A stretch of DNA of 64,000 nt from Nonomuraea solani. Its GTDB lineage: Bacteria > Actinomycetota > Actinomycetes > Streptosporangiales > Streptosporangiaceae. A program made the translations under genes and the position numbers. The notes below the pieces were generated by a model. The model searched no databases and had not been told where the DNA came from. It worked only from the letters and a program-made list of their open reading frames with translations. How positions within the stretch are numbered: the first letter of the stretch is position 1; the number at the start of each line of letters is the position of its first letter. The stretch is taken from NCBI RefSeq assembly GCF_900108335.1, contig NZ_FNVT01000008.1, positions 248,001 through 312,000 of the forward strand. The letters are read 5' to 3'. This document shows positions 7,715 to 14,766 of the stretch, one piece after another.

Positions 7715-9292
7715 CTACGAGCAGTCGCGCCCGGCCTTCAGCAGGCCGTAGGTCACCGCCTGCTCCAGGGCCTGCCACGAGGCGTCGATGATGTTCTCGG
7801 CCACGCCGACCGTGGCCCACTCGGCCGTGTCGTCGCTGGAGGTGATGAGGACGCGGGTGATGGCGTCCGTGCCGTGCGTGCCTTCGAGGATGCGGACCTT
7901 GTAGTCGACCAGCTCCAGGTTGGCCAGCTCGGGATAGAGCTGCTCCAGGGCCTGGCGGACGGCCTTGTCGAGGGCGTTGACGGGGCCGTTGCCCTCGCCC
8001 GTGGCCACGATGCGCTCGCCCTTGGCGTGCAGCTTGACCGTGGCCTCGCTGACCAGCTCGCCGCCCTTCGTGCGCTCCACGATGACGCGCCAGGACTCGA
8101 CCTCGAAGTGACGCTTGCGCTCGCCCTGGACGGTGTCGCGCAGCAGCAGTTCGAAGGAGGCGTCGGCGGCCTCGAACGTGTAGCCCCTGGCCTCCAGGTC
8201 CTTGACCCGCTCGACCAGCGTCTTGGTGTGCTCGGGGGTCAGCTCGTAGCCCAGCTCGCGGCCCTTGAGCTCCACCGAGGCCCGGCCGGCCATGTCGGAG
8301 ACCAGCATGCGCATGTCGTTGCCCACCTGCGCCGGGTCGATGTGCTGGTAGAGGTTGGGGTCGACCTTGATGGCGCTGGCGTGCAGGCCGGCCTTGTGGG
8401 CGAAGGCGGACGTGCCGACGTAGGGCGCGTGGGAGTTGGGGGTGACGTTGGTGACCTCGGTGATCGCGTGCGCGATGCGGGTCATGTCGGCCAGCGCCCC
8501 CGTCGGCACCAGGTCGAAGCCCCGCTTGAGCTGCAGGTTGGCCACGACCGTGAAGAGGTTGGCGTTGCCCGAGCGCTCGCCGTAGCCGTTGGCGCAGCCC
8601 TGGACGTGTGTGGCCCCGGCCTTGACCGCCGCCAGCGTGTTGGCCACGGCGCAGCCCGTGTCGTCGTGGCAGTGGATGCCGACGCGGGCGCTGGTGCGTA
8701 CGGCCTCCTGGACGATCTCGGCGAGCTCGTCGGGGAGCATGCCGCCGTTCGTGTCGCACAGGGCGATGACGTCGGCCCCGGCCTCGGCGGCGGTCCGCAG
8801 GACCTCCAGCGCGTAGGCTGGGTTGGACTTGTAACCGTCGAAGAAGTGCTCGGCATCGAGGAAGACTCGCTGCCCCTCCGCACGAAGATGAGAGACCGTG
8901 TCGCGGATCATCGCGAGGTTCTCCTGGAGAGTCGTGCGGAGGGCCAGCTCCACGTGCCGGTCGTGGCTCTTGGCGACAAGGGTCACGACCGGCGCGCCGG
9001 ATTCGCGCAAAGCGGCTACCAGAGGGTCGTCGGCTGCCTGCACACCGGCCCGGCGGGTCGCGCCGAACGCGGCTAGTTGCGCGTGCTTCAGGTCGAGCTC
9101 TGTTCGAGCCCGCCTGAAGAACTCTGTGTCCTTGGGGTTGGCGCCCGGCCAGCCCCCTTCGATGAAGCCGACGCCCAGGCCGTCCAGGTGACGCGCGACG
9201 GCGAGCTTGTCGGCGACCGTGAGGTTGAGTCCCTCTTGCTGTGCGCCATCTCGCAGAGTCGTGTCGTATACGTGGAAGCGGTCGTCGGCCAT
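7715..9292 (-). CDS. cimA: Citramalate synthase
   Basis: 525 residues of the isopropylmalate/homocitrate synthase superfamily. Catalytic VYDTTLRDGAQQEG is at residues 8-21 and the metal-binding GIHCHDDTGCAVANT near 208-222. The C-terminal LeuA-type allosteric domain is present (TDAITRVLITSSDD). CimA condenses pyruvate and acetyl-CoA to citramalate, the threonine-independent entry to isoleucine. Length and GGWPGANPKD fit CimA rather than LeuA. ATG 9292 has a GAGAAGAG Shine-Dalgarno. It is preceded by a leader peptide and terminator (9349-9442), so expression is probably controlled by attenuation in response to Leu/Ile. LeuB and IlvE, which act later in the same pathways, are encoded just upstream. 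Confidence 0.93.
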   Translation of the reverse strand: MADDRFHVYDTTLRDGAQQEGLNLTVADKLAVARHLDGLGVGFIEGGWPGANPKDTEFFRRARTELDLKHAQLAAFGATRRAGVQAADDPLVAALRESGAPVVTLVAKSHDRHVELALRTTLQENLAMIRDTVSHLRAEGQRVFLDAEHFFDGYKSNPAYALEVLRTAAEAGADVIALCDTNGGMLPDELAEIVQEAVRTSARVGIHCHDDTGCAVANTLAAVKAGATHVQGCANGYGERSGNANLFTVVANLQLKRGFDLVPTGALADMTRIAHAITEVTNVTPNSHAPYVGTSAFAHKAGLHASAIKVDPNLYQHIDPAQVGNDMRMLVSDMAGRASVELKGRELGYELTPEHTKTLVERVKDLEARGYTFEAADASFELLLRDTVQGERKRHFEVESWRVIVERTKGGELVSEATVKLHAKGERIVATGEGNGPVNALDKAVRQALEQLYPELANLELVDYKVRILEGTHGTDAITRVLITSSDDTAEWATVGVAENIIDASWQALEQAVTYGLLKAGRDCS

Positions 9293-9348
9293 GAATTCTC
9301 TTCTCTCTGGAAGAAGGATGAAGGTCCTCGGGAAACAGTTCGGGAAAA

Positions 9349-9379
9349 CAAAAAGACCCCTCACGGACGTGAGAGGTCT
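9349..9379 (-). terminator. Attenuator (intrinsic terminator) in the cimA leader
   Basis: On the minus strand AGACC-T-CTCAC / GTGAG-G-GGTCT forms an 11-bp stem with one U-G pair and a 4-base loop. TTTT and a T-rich stretch follow at once. It lies 57 bases before the cimA ATG and after the leader peptide, so it must be conditional. A second perfect 10-bp stem, GCGCGCTGGC / GCCAGCGCGC (9404-9413 with 9380-9389), abuts it and overlaps the 3' part of the leader peptide. Confidence 0.8.
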
Positions 9380-9400
9380 GCGCGCTGGCGGTGTCCTTTG

Positions 9401-9442
9401 TCAGCCAGCGCGCCTGCCGATAATGAGCAGACTGTTAAACAT
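9401..9442 (-). CDS. cimA leader peptide (13 residues, MFNSLLIIGRRAG)
   Basis: A 13-codon frame with four consecutive branched-chain codons (Leu-Leu-Ile-Ile, codons 5-8) ending in TGA, just upstream of a GC-rich hairpin and an intrinsic terminator, with cimA beyond. Stalling at these codons when Leu- or Ile-tRNA is uncharged would place the ribosome over the first hairpin arm. Its GRRAG tail resembles the RRRAGR tail of the ilvB leader at 43999-44049. No strong Shine-Dalgarno is seen. Too small for homology proof; the call rests on codon content and position. Confidence 0.7.
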   Translation of the reverse strand: MFNSLLIIGRRAG

Positions 9443-9523
9443 GATGCCACTCAGTGTGCCACATGGAATCACCATCTGGCACACGGGTCTCATCTTGTGG
9501 GACACCTGGCCTCGACACCGGGG

Positions 9524-10168
9524 TTACACCTCGACTCCGTCGCCTCCCGTGATGGCGCGCTCCAGCGCCGCGGGGTCGAACGCCTCGTTGCCGAGCATCT
9601 GCCCGTCGAGCAGCACGGTCGGGGTGCCCTCCAGGGGGATCTTGGCGGTCTCTTCGAGGTGTGCCTTGGCGTACGACTGCGACGCCACGCACGCGTCCAC
9701 CGCCGCTCCGGCCTTCCTGGCGGCCGCGCTCAGCTCCTCGACGGTGAACCCGGAGGCCGAGCCGTGCGGGGCGGGCTGCATCGCGTACACCGCGTCCCTG
9801 AACGCCAGCCAGTTCGCCTCCGGCACACAGCGGGCGGCCGCGGCGGCGCGGACGGAGTTGGAACGCATGGGCTCGTCGCGGAAGATCGTCACGGTGTGGA
9901 AGACGACCTTGACCTTGCCCTCCCTGGCCAGCTTCTGGATCGTGGCGTCGACCTTGGAGTGCATGTCCTTGCAGATGGGACAGTCGAAGTCCTCGTAGAC
10001 GTCCAGCACGGGAGCGTCGCTCCCCCGGTCGGCCAGCACCATGGAGCCGTCCGTCTGGCGGGCCAGTTTCACCCCTTCCAAGGACGTGCCCGGCTCGGAG
10101 AACGCCAGCACCCCGAGTACGGCGACCGCCACGCACGCCAGCGCGACCGCCAGCAACCGCTTCATCAT
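9524..10168 (-). CDS. DsbA-family thioredoxin-fold oxidoreductase, membrane-anchored or secreted
   Basis: 214 residues. An uncleaved signal anchor or signal peptide covers residues 3-22, then a thioredoxin-fold domain with the redox motif CPIC at 63-66 (VYEDFDCPICKDM) and the cis-proline loop GTPTVLLDG near the C-terminus. Two further cysteines (about 113 and 151) flank the helical insertion. This is the actinobacterial DsbA-like/MdbA-type layout that forms or isomerises disulfides in exported proteins. It follows ilvE on the same strand after a hairpin and precedes the cimA leader. No DsbB or VKOR partner gene is in the window. Confidence 0.87.
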   Translation of the reverse strand: MMKRLLAVALACVAVAVLGVLAFSEPGTSLEGVKLARQTDGSMVLADRGSDAPVLDVYEDFDCPICKDMHSKVDATIQKLAREGKVKVVFHTVTIFRDEPMRSNSVRAAAAARCVPEANWLAFRDAVYAMQPAPHGSASGFTVEELSAAARKAGAAVDACVASQSYAKAHLEETAKIPLEGTPTVLLDGQMLGNEAFDPAALERAITGGDGVEV

Positions 10169-10223
10169 CAGCCCACTCTCACCTCATTGATCGCGCAGAC
10201 CCTACCCGAAACGCAACCAATGC

Positions 10224-10263
10224 CCGTATGGCGGCATTCCTCCTCGGCTGCCGCCACACGGGG
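10224..10263 (-). terminator. Hairpin downstream of ilvE
   Basis: CCCGT-a-TGGCGGC pairs with GCCGCCA-c-ACGGG around a 14-base loop, beginning 9 bases after the ilvE stop. The stem is long but has no clean T-run, so it may be a weak terminator or 3' stabiliser. Confidence 0.5.
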
Positions 10264-10271
10264 GAGTCCGG

Positions 10272-11369
10272 TCAGACGATCTTGTGGATCCAGTTGTGGG
10301 CGTCGGGGCGGGCGCCGTACTGGATGCCGACCAGCTCCTCGCGCACCCGCATGGTCACGGGGCCGGGGGTGCCGTCGGCGACGGTCCAGGAGCGGTCGGC
10401 GCCCTTGACCGTGCCCACGGGCGTCACCACCGCCGCCGTGCCGCACGCGAACACCTCCGTCAGCTCGCCCGACTCGCTCGCGGACTGCCACTCCTCGACC
10501 GAGACGAGCCGCTCCTCGGTCTCCAGGCCCAGGTCGCCGGCCAGCTCCAGGATCGACTCCCTGGTGATGCCGGGCAGCAGCGTGCCGGTCAGCGCGGGGG
10601 TGACGAGCTTGTCGCCGAAGACGAAGAACAGGTTCATCCCGCCCATCTCCTCGACGTACTTGTGCTCGCCCGCGTCCAGCCACACCACCTGGTCGCAGCC
10701 GTTCTCGACGGCCTGGCGCTGCGCCACGAACGCCGCCGCGTAGTTGCCGCCGCACTTGGCGAAGCCGGTGCCGCCAGGGGCGGCCCGCGTGTACTCGGTG
10801 GACAGCCAGACGGAGACCGGCTTGATGCCGCCGGTGAAGTAGGAGGCCGCCGGCGAGGCGATGACCATGTACTTGTAGGTCTTCGACGGGTAGTTGACGC
10901 CCAGCCCCGCCTGGGTGGCGATCATGAAGGGGCGCAGGTAGAGGCTGTGGCCCTCGGTCGTGGGCACCCAGTCCTTGTCGGTCTCGACGAGGAGTTCGAG
11001 CGAGTCGACGAACGTCGCCTCGGGCAGTTCCGGCATGGCCATGCGCAGCGCCGAGCGGTTGAAGCGGGCGGCGTTCTCGTACGGGCGGAACGTCACGATC
11101 GAGCCGTCGGCCTGCCGGTAGGCCTTGAGGCCCTCGAACAGCTCCTGCGCGTAGTGGAAGACCGAGGTCGCCGGGTCGAGCGAGAGCGGCCCGTAGGGCA
11201 GGAGCCGGGCGTCGTGCCAGCCCTCGCCCTCGGTGTAGTCGATCGAGATCATGTGATCCGTGAAGGACTGCCCGAAGCCGGGGTTCGCCAGCACCTGCTC
11301 CCGCTCGGCCGCGGTGCGAGCGTGGTCGGATAGCTGCACGTCGAAGCTGAGCTTCTGAGCGATGGTCAT
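10272..11369 (-). CDS. ilvE: Branched-chain amino acid aminotransferase
   Basis: 365 residues, class IV PLP aminotransferase of the long (eukaryote-like) type. The PLP lysine lies in FAKCGGNYAAAF, with EEMGGMNLFFV and FACGTAAVVTPVG further on, all BCAT signatures. It performs the last step of Ile, Leu and Val synthesis using glutamate. ATG 11369 is preceded by GAGAGAAGGA. It follows leuB on the same strand but a strong terminator separates them, so it has its own promoter region (11370-11536), which contains a 10-base-periodic triple repeat. Confidence 0.95.
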   Translation of the reverse strand: MTIAQKLSFDVQLSDHARTAAEREQVLANPGFGQSFTDHMISIDYTEGEGWHDARLLPYGPLSLDPATSVFHYAQELFEGLKAYRQADGSIVTFRPYENAARFNRSALRMAMPELPEATFVDSLELLVETDKDWVPTTEGHSLYLRPFMIATQAGLGVNYPSKTYKYMVIASPAASYFTGGIKPVSVWLSTEYTRAAPGGTGFAKCGGNYAAAFVAQRQAVENGCDQVVWLDAGEHKYVEEMGGMNLFFVFGDKLVTPALTGTLLPGITRESILELAGDLGLETEERLVSVEEWQSASESGELTEVFACGTAAVVTPVGTVKGADRSWTVADGTPGPVTMRVREELVGIQYGARPDAHNWIHKIV

Positions 11370-11390
11370 GACGGCGGTCCTTCTCTCTGC

Positions 11391-11420
11391 GATCTACCGA
11401 AATCTACCGGAATCTGCCCA
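11391..11420. repeat. Three 10-base tandem units ahead of ilvE
   Basis: gATCTACCGA, aATCTACCGG and aATCTGCCCA occur in immediate succession, giving an exact 10-base period, 22-51 bases before the ilvE start. One unit per helical turn suits a protein binding one DNA face. The ilvE leader also holds a GCGGACC/GGTCCGC hairpin at 11427-11446 without a T-run. Confidence 0.4.
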
Positions 11421-11536
11421 TTGTCGGCGGACCCGCTGTGGTCCGCGGTCGTGCCCCGGGGGCAGTCCGTACTTCCTATTGTCTCGCTATATGGGATGGC
11501 AATCGGCCAATGGGGTGATTAGCCCTTTTGGACGCG

Positions 11537-11574
11537 AAAAAGCGCCTGGCAGTCCTCTTCGGACCGCCAGGCGC
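11537..11574 (-). terminator. Intrinsic terminator after leuB
   Basis: Minus strand GCGCCTGGC / GCCAGGCGC with four more inner pairs and one mismatch, loop GAAGA, then TTTTT. It starts 19 bases after the leuB stop. Confidence 0.9.
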
Positions 11575-11592
11575 GTTCGGAGCTAGGCGGCC

Positions 11593-12639
11593 CTAGCCGG
11601 ATACTCGCGCGGTGATGTCGTCACCGATCTCGTGAGTGGTACGGCTGGCCCAGCCGGTCAGGCGCTCCACGATGTCGTCGGCCACCGCCTGCTCCACCTT
11701 GGCCGCCTCGGTGCGCAGGCCGAGGTGGTCGAGGAGCATGGCGACGGACAGGATCGTCGCGGTGGGGTCGGCCTTGCCCTGGCCGGCGATGTCGGGGGCA
11801 CTGCCGTGGACCGGCTCGAACATGCTCGGCGTGGTGCGCTCGGGGTTGATGTTGCCGCTCGCGGCCAGGCCGATGCCGCCCGCGATGGCCGCGCCGAGGT
11901 CGGTGATGATGTCGCCGAACAGGTTGTCGGTGACGACGACGTCGAACCGCTCGGGCTGGCTGACGAAGAACATCGAGGCCGCGTCGATGTGGCTGTAGTC
12001 GGTCGTGACCTCGGGGTATTCCTCGGCCACGCGGTTGACCGTGCGCTGCCACAGGTCACCGGCGTAGGTGAGGACGTTGGTCTTGTGGACGAGGGTCAGC
12101 TTCTTGCGCGGCCGCGTCTTGGCCTTCTCGAACGCGTAACGCACCACGCGCTCGACGCCGTGGGCGGTGTTGAGCGACTCCTGCGTGGCGATCTCGTGCG
12201 GCGTGCCGCGCCGCATGACGCCACCGGTGCCCGCGTAGAGGCCCTCGGTGCCCTCACGCACGACGATCATGTCGATGTTCTCGTTCGGCGTGTCGGCCAG
12301 CGGGGTCTCGACGCCGGGGAACAGCTTGACCGGGCGCAGGTTGACGTAGTGGTCGAACTCGAACCGGAGCCGGAGCAGCAGGTCGCGCTCAAGGATGCCG
12401 GGCGGCACGCTGGGGTCGCCGATGGCGCCGAGCAGAATCGCGTCGTAGCCGCGCAGCTCGTCGAGGACCGCGTCGGGCAGCGTCTCCCCGGTACGGTGGT
12501 AACGGGCGGCGCCCAGGTCGTAGTGCGTGGGCTCGATCTTCGTGCCCACCGCCTCCAGGACCTTGAGTCCTTCGGCTACGACCTCGGTGCCAATGCCATC
12601 TCCAGGGATGACGGCCAGGCGGATGTTACGCGACTCCAT
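11593..12639 (-). CDS. leuB: 3-isopropylmalate dehydrogenase
   Basis: 348 residues. It oxidises and decarboxylates 3-isopropylmalate in leucine synthesis, and its homologous role on methylmalate fits the cimA route to isoleucine. The AVIPGDGIGTEV motif at the N-terminus, LLRLRFEFDHYVNLRPVKLFPG, and the Mg/substrate region VTDNLFGDIITDLGAAIAGGIGLAASGNINP are all present. The short actinobacterial form lacks the longer proteobacterial arm. ATG at 12639 follows a GGTAAGG-type site. It is divergent from the riboswitch-controlled NlpC/P60 gene. Confidence 0.95.
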   Translation of the reverse strand: MESRNIRLAVIPGDGIGTEVVAEGLKVLEAVGTKIEPTHYDLGAARYHRTGETLPDAVLDELRGYDAILLGAIGDPSVPPGILERDLLLRLRFEFDHYVNLRPVKLFPGVETPLADTPNENIDMIVVREGTEGLYAGTGGVMRRGTPHEIATQESLNTAHGVERVVRYAFEKAKTRPRKKLTLVHKTNVLTYAGDLWQRTVNRVAEEYPEVTTDYSHIDAASMFFVSQPERFDVVVTDNLFGDIITDLGAAIAGGIGLAASGNINPERTTPSMFEPVHGSAPDIAGQGKADPTATILSVAMLLDHLGLRTEAAKVEQAVADDIVERLTGWASRTTHEIGDDITARVSG

Positions 12640-12737
12640 GGGCGGTACCTTACCGGCTCGTCTCGACTGACGAACACATCATCTCACTTGTCGGACGTCT
12701 ACTTTTGTGCGGTTTGCGGCATTTTGACCGTTTCGTT

Positions 12738-12868
12738 AGAGTCCGTCGGGCCTAATCCACGCAGCCGTTGCGTGGAGCCGGGGACCCACCTCCCCCCATG
12801 GGGCGAATCGGCATCGCCGTAGGGCCGACTTCCAGGCCCGAGCCCGTCAGCTAACCCGGTCGGCCGCA
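12738..12868 (+). ncRNA. Cyclic-di-AMP riboswitch (ydaO/yuaA type)
   Basis: The leader carries hallmark segments in order: GAGTCCGTCGGGCCTAATCC, GCCGGGGACCCA, GGGGCGAATC, GGGCCGA, and the 3' block CGAGCCCGTCAGCTAACCCG followed by GTCGGCC. The CCCGTCAGCTAACCCGG block is the most diagnostic part of this class. In actinobacteria these elements commonly precede cell-wall hydrolase genes, as here. The 3' end is directly followed by GAAGGA (12871-12876), the ribosome binding site for the NlpC/P60 gene. Boundaries are approximate. Confidence 0.88.
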
Positions 12869-12883
12869 TGGAAGGACAGGCTT

Positions 12884-13462
12884 CTGTCTCGCATCGCCAC
12901 AATCCTGGCGGCGGGTGCCGCCGGGCTCATCCTGGCCACCCCGGCCGCTCAGGCAGCCACCGACGAATCCACCATCACCCTGACGGGACACGACGTCAAA
13001 CGTGCCCGGGTGGCGAACCTCCCCACCCCCGCGTGGAAGACCGCCCTCGCCTACGCGATGGACAAGCGCGGCACGCCGTACGTCTGGGGCGGCGCCAGCA
13101 AGAGCGGGTACGACTGCTCGGGGCTCATGCTCAGGGCATACGAGGCGGCGGGGATCGACCTGCCGCGCACCGCCCGCCAGCAGTACGGGGCGTTCTCGAA
13201 GAAGATCGCCTGGAATGACCTCAAACCCGGCGACCTGGCCTTCTTCAGCAACCTGGGTCACGTCGGGATGATCTCCAAGCCGGGGCACATGGTGCACGCG
13301 CCACGCAGCGGTGACGTGGTCAAGGAGGAACGGCTCTCCGAATGGCGCAGGAGCGCCTTCGTGGGCGCCGTCCGCCCCGACCCCTCGGGTGTCCGCCGCT
13401 GGGCCGAAATTCTCGACAAGCGCCGGGCCCCCGCACCGAACATGCCCACCGCCACCCTCTGA
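12884..13462 (+). CDS. Secreted NlpC/P60 cell-wall endopeptidase, apparent CTG start
   Basis: 192 residues if started at CTG 12884. That frame gives a clear signal peptide (SRIATILAAGAAGLILATPA then AQA) right after GAAGGA with 7-base spacing. No ATG, GTG or TTG in this frame lies between the riboswitch and 13010; starting at GTG 13010 would lose the signal peptide, and the ATG at 12868 is out of frame. The catalytic domain has YDCSGL with the nucleophile Cys, GHVGM with His, and HAPRSGD, so the NlpC/P60 Cys-His-His triad is complete. Such enzymes cut D-iGlu-mDAP bonds in peptidoglycan. Control by c-di-AMP through the leader fits wall and turgor homeostasis. Confidence 0.8.
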   Translation: MSRIATILAAGAAGLILATPAAQAATDESTITLTGHDVKRARVANLPTPAWKTALAYAMDKRGTPYVWGGASKSGYDCSGLMLRAYEAAGIDLPRTARQQYGAFSKKIAWNDLKPGDLAFFSNLGHVGMISKPGHMVHAPRSGDVVKEERLSEWRRSAFVGAVRPDPSGVRRWAEILDKRRAPAPNMPTATL

Positions 13463-13467
13463 GAACA

Positions 13468-13500
13468 CCGCGAGCGGCCCCCGTCGCGGGCCGCTCGCGG
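13468..13500 (+). terminator. GC-rich terminator-like hairpin after the NlpC/P60 gene
   Basis: Perfect 13-bp stem (CCGCGAGCGGCCC with GGGCCGCTCGCGG), 7-base loop, starting 5 bases after the stop. There is no T-run, the I-shaped form frequent in actinomycetes. Confidence 0.7.
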
Positions 13501-13523
13501 TCCTCGGACGTAGCGTGGAGGGC

Positions 13524-14330
13524 ATGCGGCTCACGCTCACCGAAGAGAAGGCGACACTCCTCGCCACCTTGTACGGCAAGGCACTCGACGCGAAATCCCC
13601 GCACCCCATCCTCGGCGACCGCATGGCCTCCGAGGTGATCGGCCGGATCGATCACGACTTCACGAAGACGGGCATCACCCCGGGCAGCGCGAACGCCGTC
13701 GCGCTCAGAGCCCGGTTCATGGACAGGTGGGCCGGCGAGTTCCTGGACCGCCATCCCGAGGCGATCGTGCTGCAGCCCGGCTGCGGCCTCGACACGCGCG
13801 TCTTCCGGATGGACCCGCCGCCCTCGATCCGCTGGTACGACCTGGACTATCCCGAGGTCATCGAGCTGCGCGAGCGGTTGTTCCCCGGACGGCCCGGCTA
13901 CGCCATGATCGGCTCGTCGGCCACGGACCTCGACTGGCTGGAGCGGGTGCCCGACGACGCTCCCGTGCTGGTGATCGCCGAGGGCCTGCTCTACTACCTC
14001 GACCCGGCCAAGGGGCCGGAGCTCCTGCGGGCCGTCGTGGAGCGCTTCCCCGGCGGCCAGTTCGTGTTCGACGCGCTGAGCCGGACCGGGCTACGCCTGC
14101 AGAAGCTCAACAAGCCCGTCCAGAAGGCCGGGGCCACGGTTCATTGGGGCGTCGAGGGCCCGGCCGAGCTGGAGGCGATCCATCCGCGGCTGCGGTGCGT
14201 GTCGGCGGTGAGCGCGTTCGAGATCGACGGGTTCGCGGACCTGTCGATGACGCACCGCATGTCGGCCTGGATCGTCAAGGCGCTGCCGGGGATGAAGCGG
14301 TCGGCGGCTTTTTACCGGCTGGAGTTCTGA
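13524..14330 (+). CDS. Class I SAM-dependent methyltransferase (LCMT/PPM1-TcmP-like)
   Basis: 268 residues. N-terminal LTEEKATLLATLYGKALD and ILGDRMASEVI are typical of the leucine-carboxyl/TcmP-like methyltransferase family. The SAM site is VLQPGCGLDTRVFR (about 83-96), and the acidic RWYDLDYPEVIELR and IAEGLLYYL motifs follow. Members O-methylate carboxylates, including polyketide acids; the substrate here is unknown. GTG at 13515 is an alternative start in the same frame, because GGAGGG lies only 1 base before the ATG. The last five codons and stop lie in a 22-base tandem duplication (14313-14355). Confidence 0.82.
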   Translation: MRLTLTEEKATLLATLYGKALDAKSPHPILGDRMASEVIGRIDHDFTKTGITPGSANAVALRARFMDRWAGEFLDRHPEAIVLQPGCGLDTRVFRMDPPPSIRWYDLDYPEVIELRERLFPGRPGYAMIGSSATDLDWLERVPDDAPVLVIAEGLLYYLDPAKGPELLRAVVERFPGGQFVFDALSRTGLRLQKLNKPVQKAGATVHWGVEGPAELEAIHPRLRCVSAVSAFEIDGFADLSMTHRMSAWIVKALPGMKRSAAFYRLEF

Positions 14331-14355
14331 GGGCTACCGGCTGGAGTTCTGAGGG
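14313..14355. repeat. 22-base tandem duplication spanning two gene ends
   Basis: TACCGGCTGGAGTTCTGAGGG occurs at 14313-14333 and again at 14335-14355, offset 22 bases. The first copy encodes YRLEF-stop of the methyltransferase on the plus strand. The second copy, read on the minus strand, encodes PQNSSR-stop of the small protein at 14334-14462. Confidence 0.9.
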
Positions 14356-14462
14356 GCGCCGCCGTTGTCGCGGCGGTCCAGCGCGGTCTGGACGGCCTCG
14401 GCGGCCTCGTCCTGCTGGTCCTCGGCACGGTTGAAGGCGTACATCTCGTACATGTGACTCAT
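14334..14462 (-). CDS. Small hypothetical protein (42 residues)
   Basis: Reads MSHMYEMYAFNRAEDQQDEA... with an acidic, Gln/Glu/Ala-rich predicted helix in the middle. A GAGATGAG stretch just before the ATG may act as ribosome binding site. No homology is recognised with certainty and there is no signal peptide or membrane span. Its C-terminus is supplied by the second copy of the 22-base duplication. It could be spurious; codon usage is G/C-third-position rich, which favours a real gene only mildly. Confidence 0.4.
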   Translation of the reverse strand: MSHMYEMYAFNRAEDQQDEAAEAVQTALDRRDNGGAPQNSSR

Positions 14463-14721
14463 CTCATCTCGCGGGCGCATCTCGCTGAAAAGCCGGACTC
14501 CGGTCGCGAATCCGACCGGGCCTGATCTCGTGGTCCGGGTCACGGACCGGACGGAAGGGACTTGATGGCCGACACGACGCCGCTCACCGCGGCGAGTCGT
14601 CGACCTGCCCTAACAGGCCCCGCCGCGGCAGGTAATGAGTACGAGAACCTGGCGCATTACCCGTCACAGTACCCGAGGAATCTCGTTGGATGTCCTAGCA
14701 TCTCGCATCGTGAGACATGCG

Positions 14722-14752
14722 AAAGGGCCGCCACCAGGAGGTGACGGCCCTT
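14722..14752 (-). terminator. Intrinsic terminator after serA
   Basis: Minus strand AAGGGCCGTCACC / GGTGGCGGCCCTT with a 4-base loop and one mismatch, ending in a short TTT, 15 bases after the serA stop. Confidence 0.85.
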
Positions 14753-14766
14753 GACCGCGAAGAGGG

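Noticed and set aside
9440..9466. Alternative short leader frame MWHTEWHHV upstream of cimA
   Set aside because: Rich in Trp/His rather than branched-chain codons, so it does not suit a gene of isoleucine synthesis; the LLII frame fits better.
12868..13218. ATG-initiated frame right after the c-di-AMP riboswitch
   Set aside because: It is out of frame with the NlpC/P60 domain and encodes low-complexity Gly/Arg/Pro sequence; the domain and signal peptide are in the other frame.
14562..14744. 60-codon plus-strand frame with GGAAGGGA ahead of TTGATG
   Set aside because: Its 3' half runs through the serA terminator and composition is atypical; no recognised domain. Kept out as unsupported.
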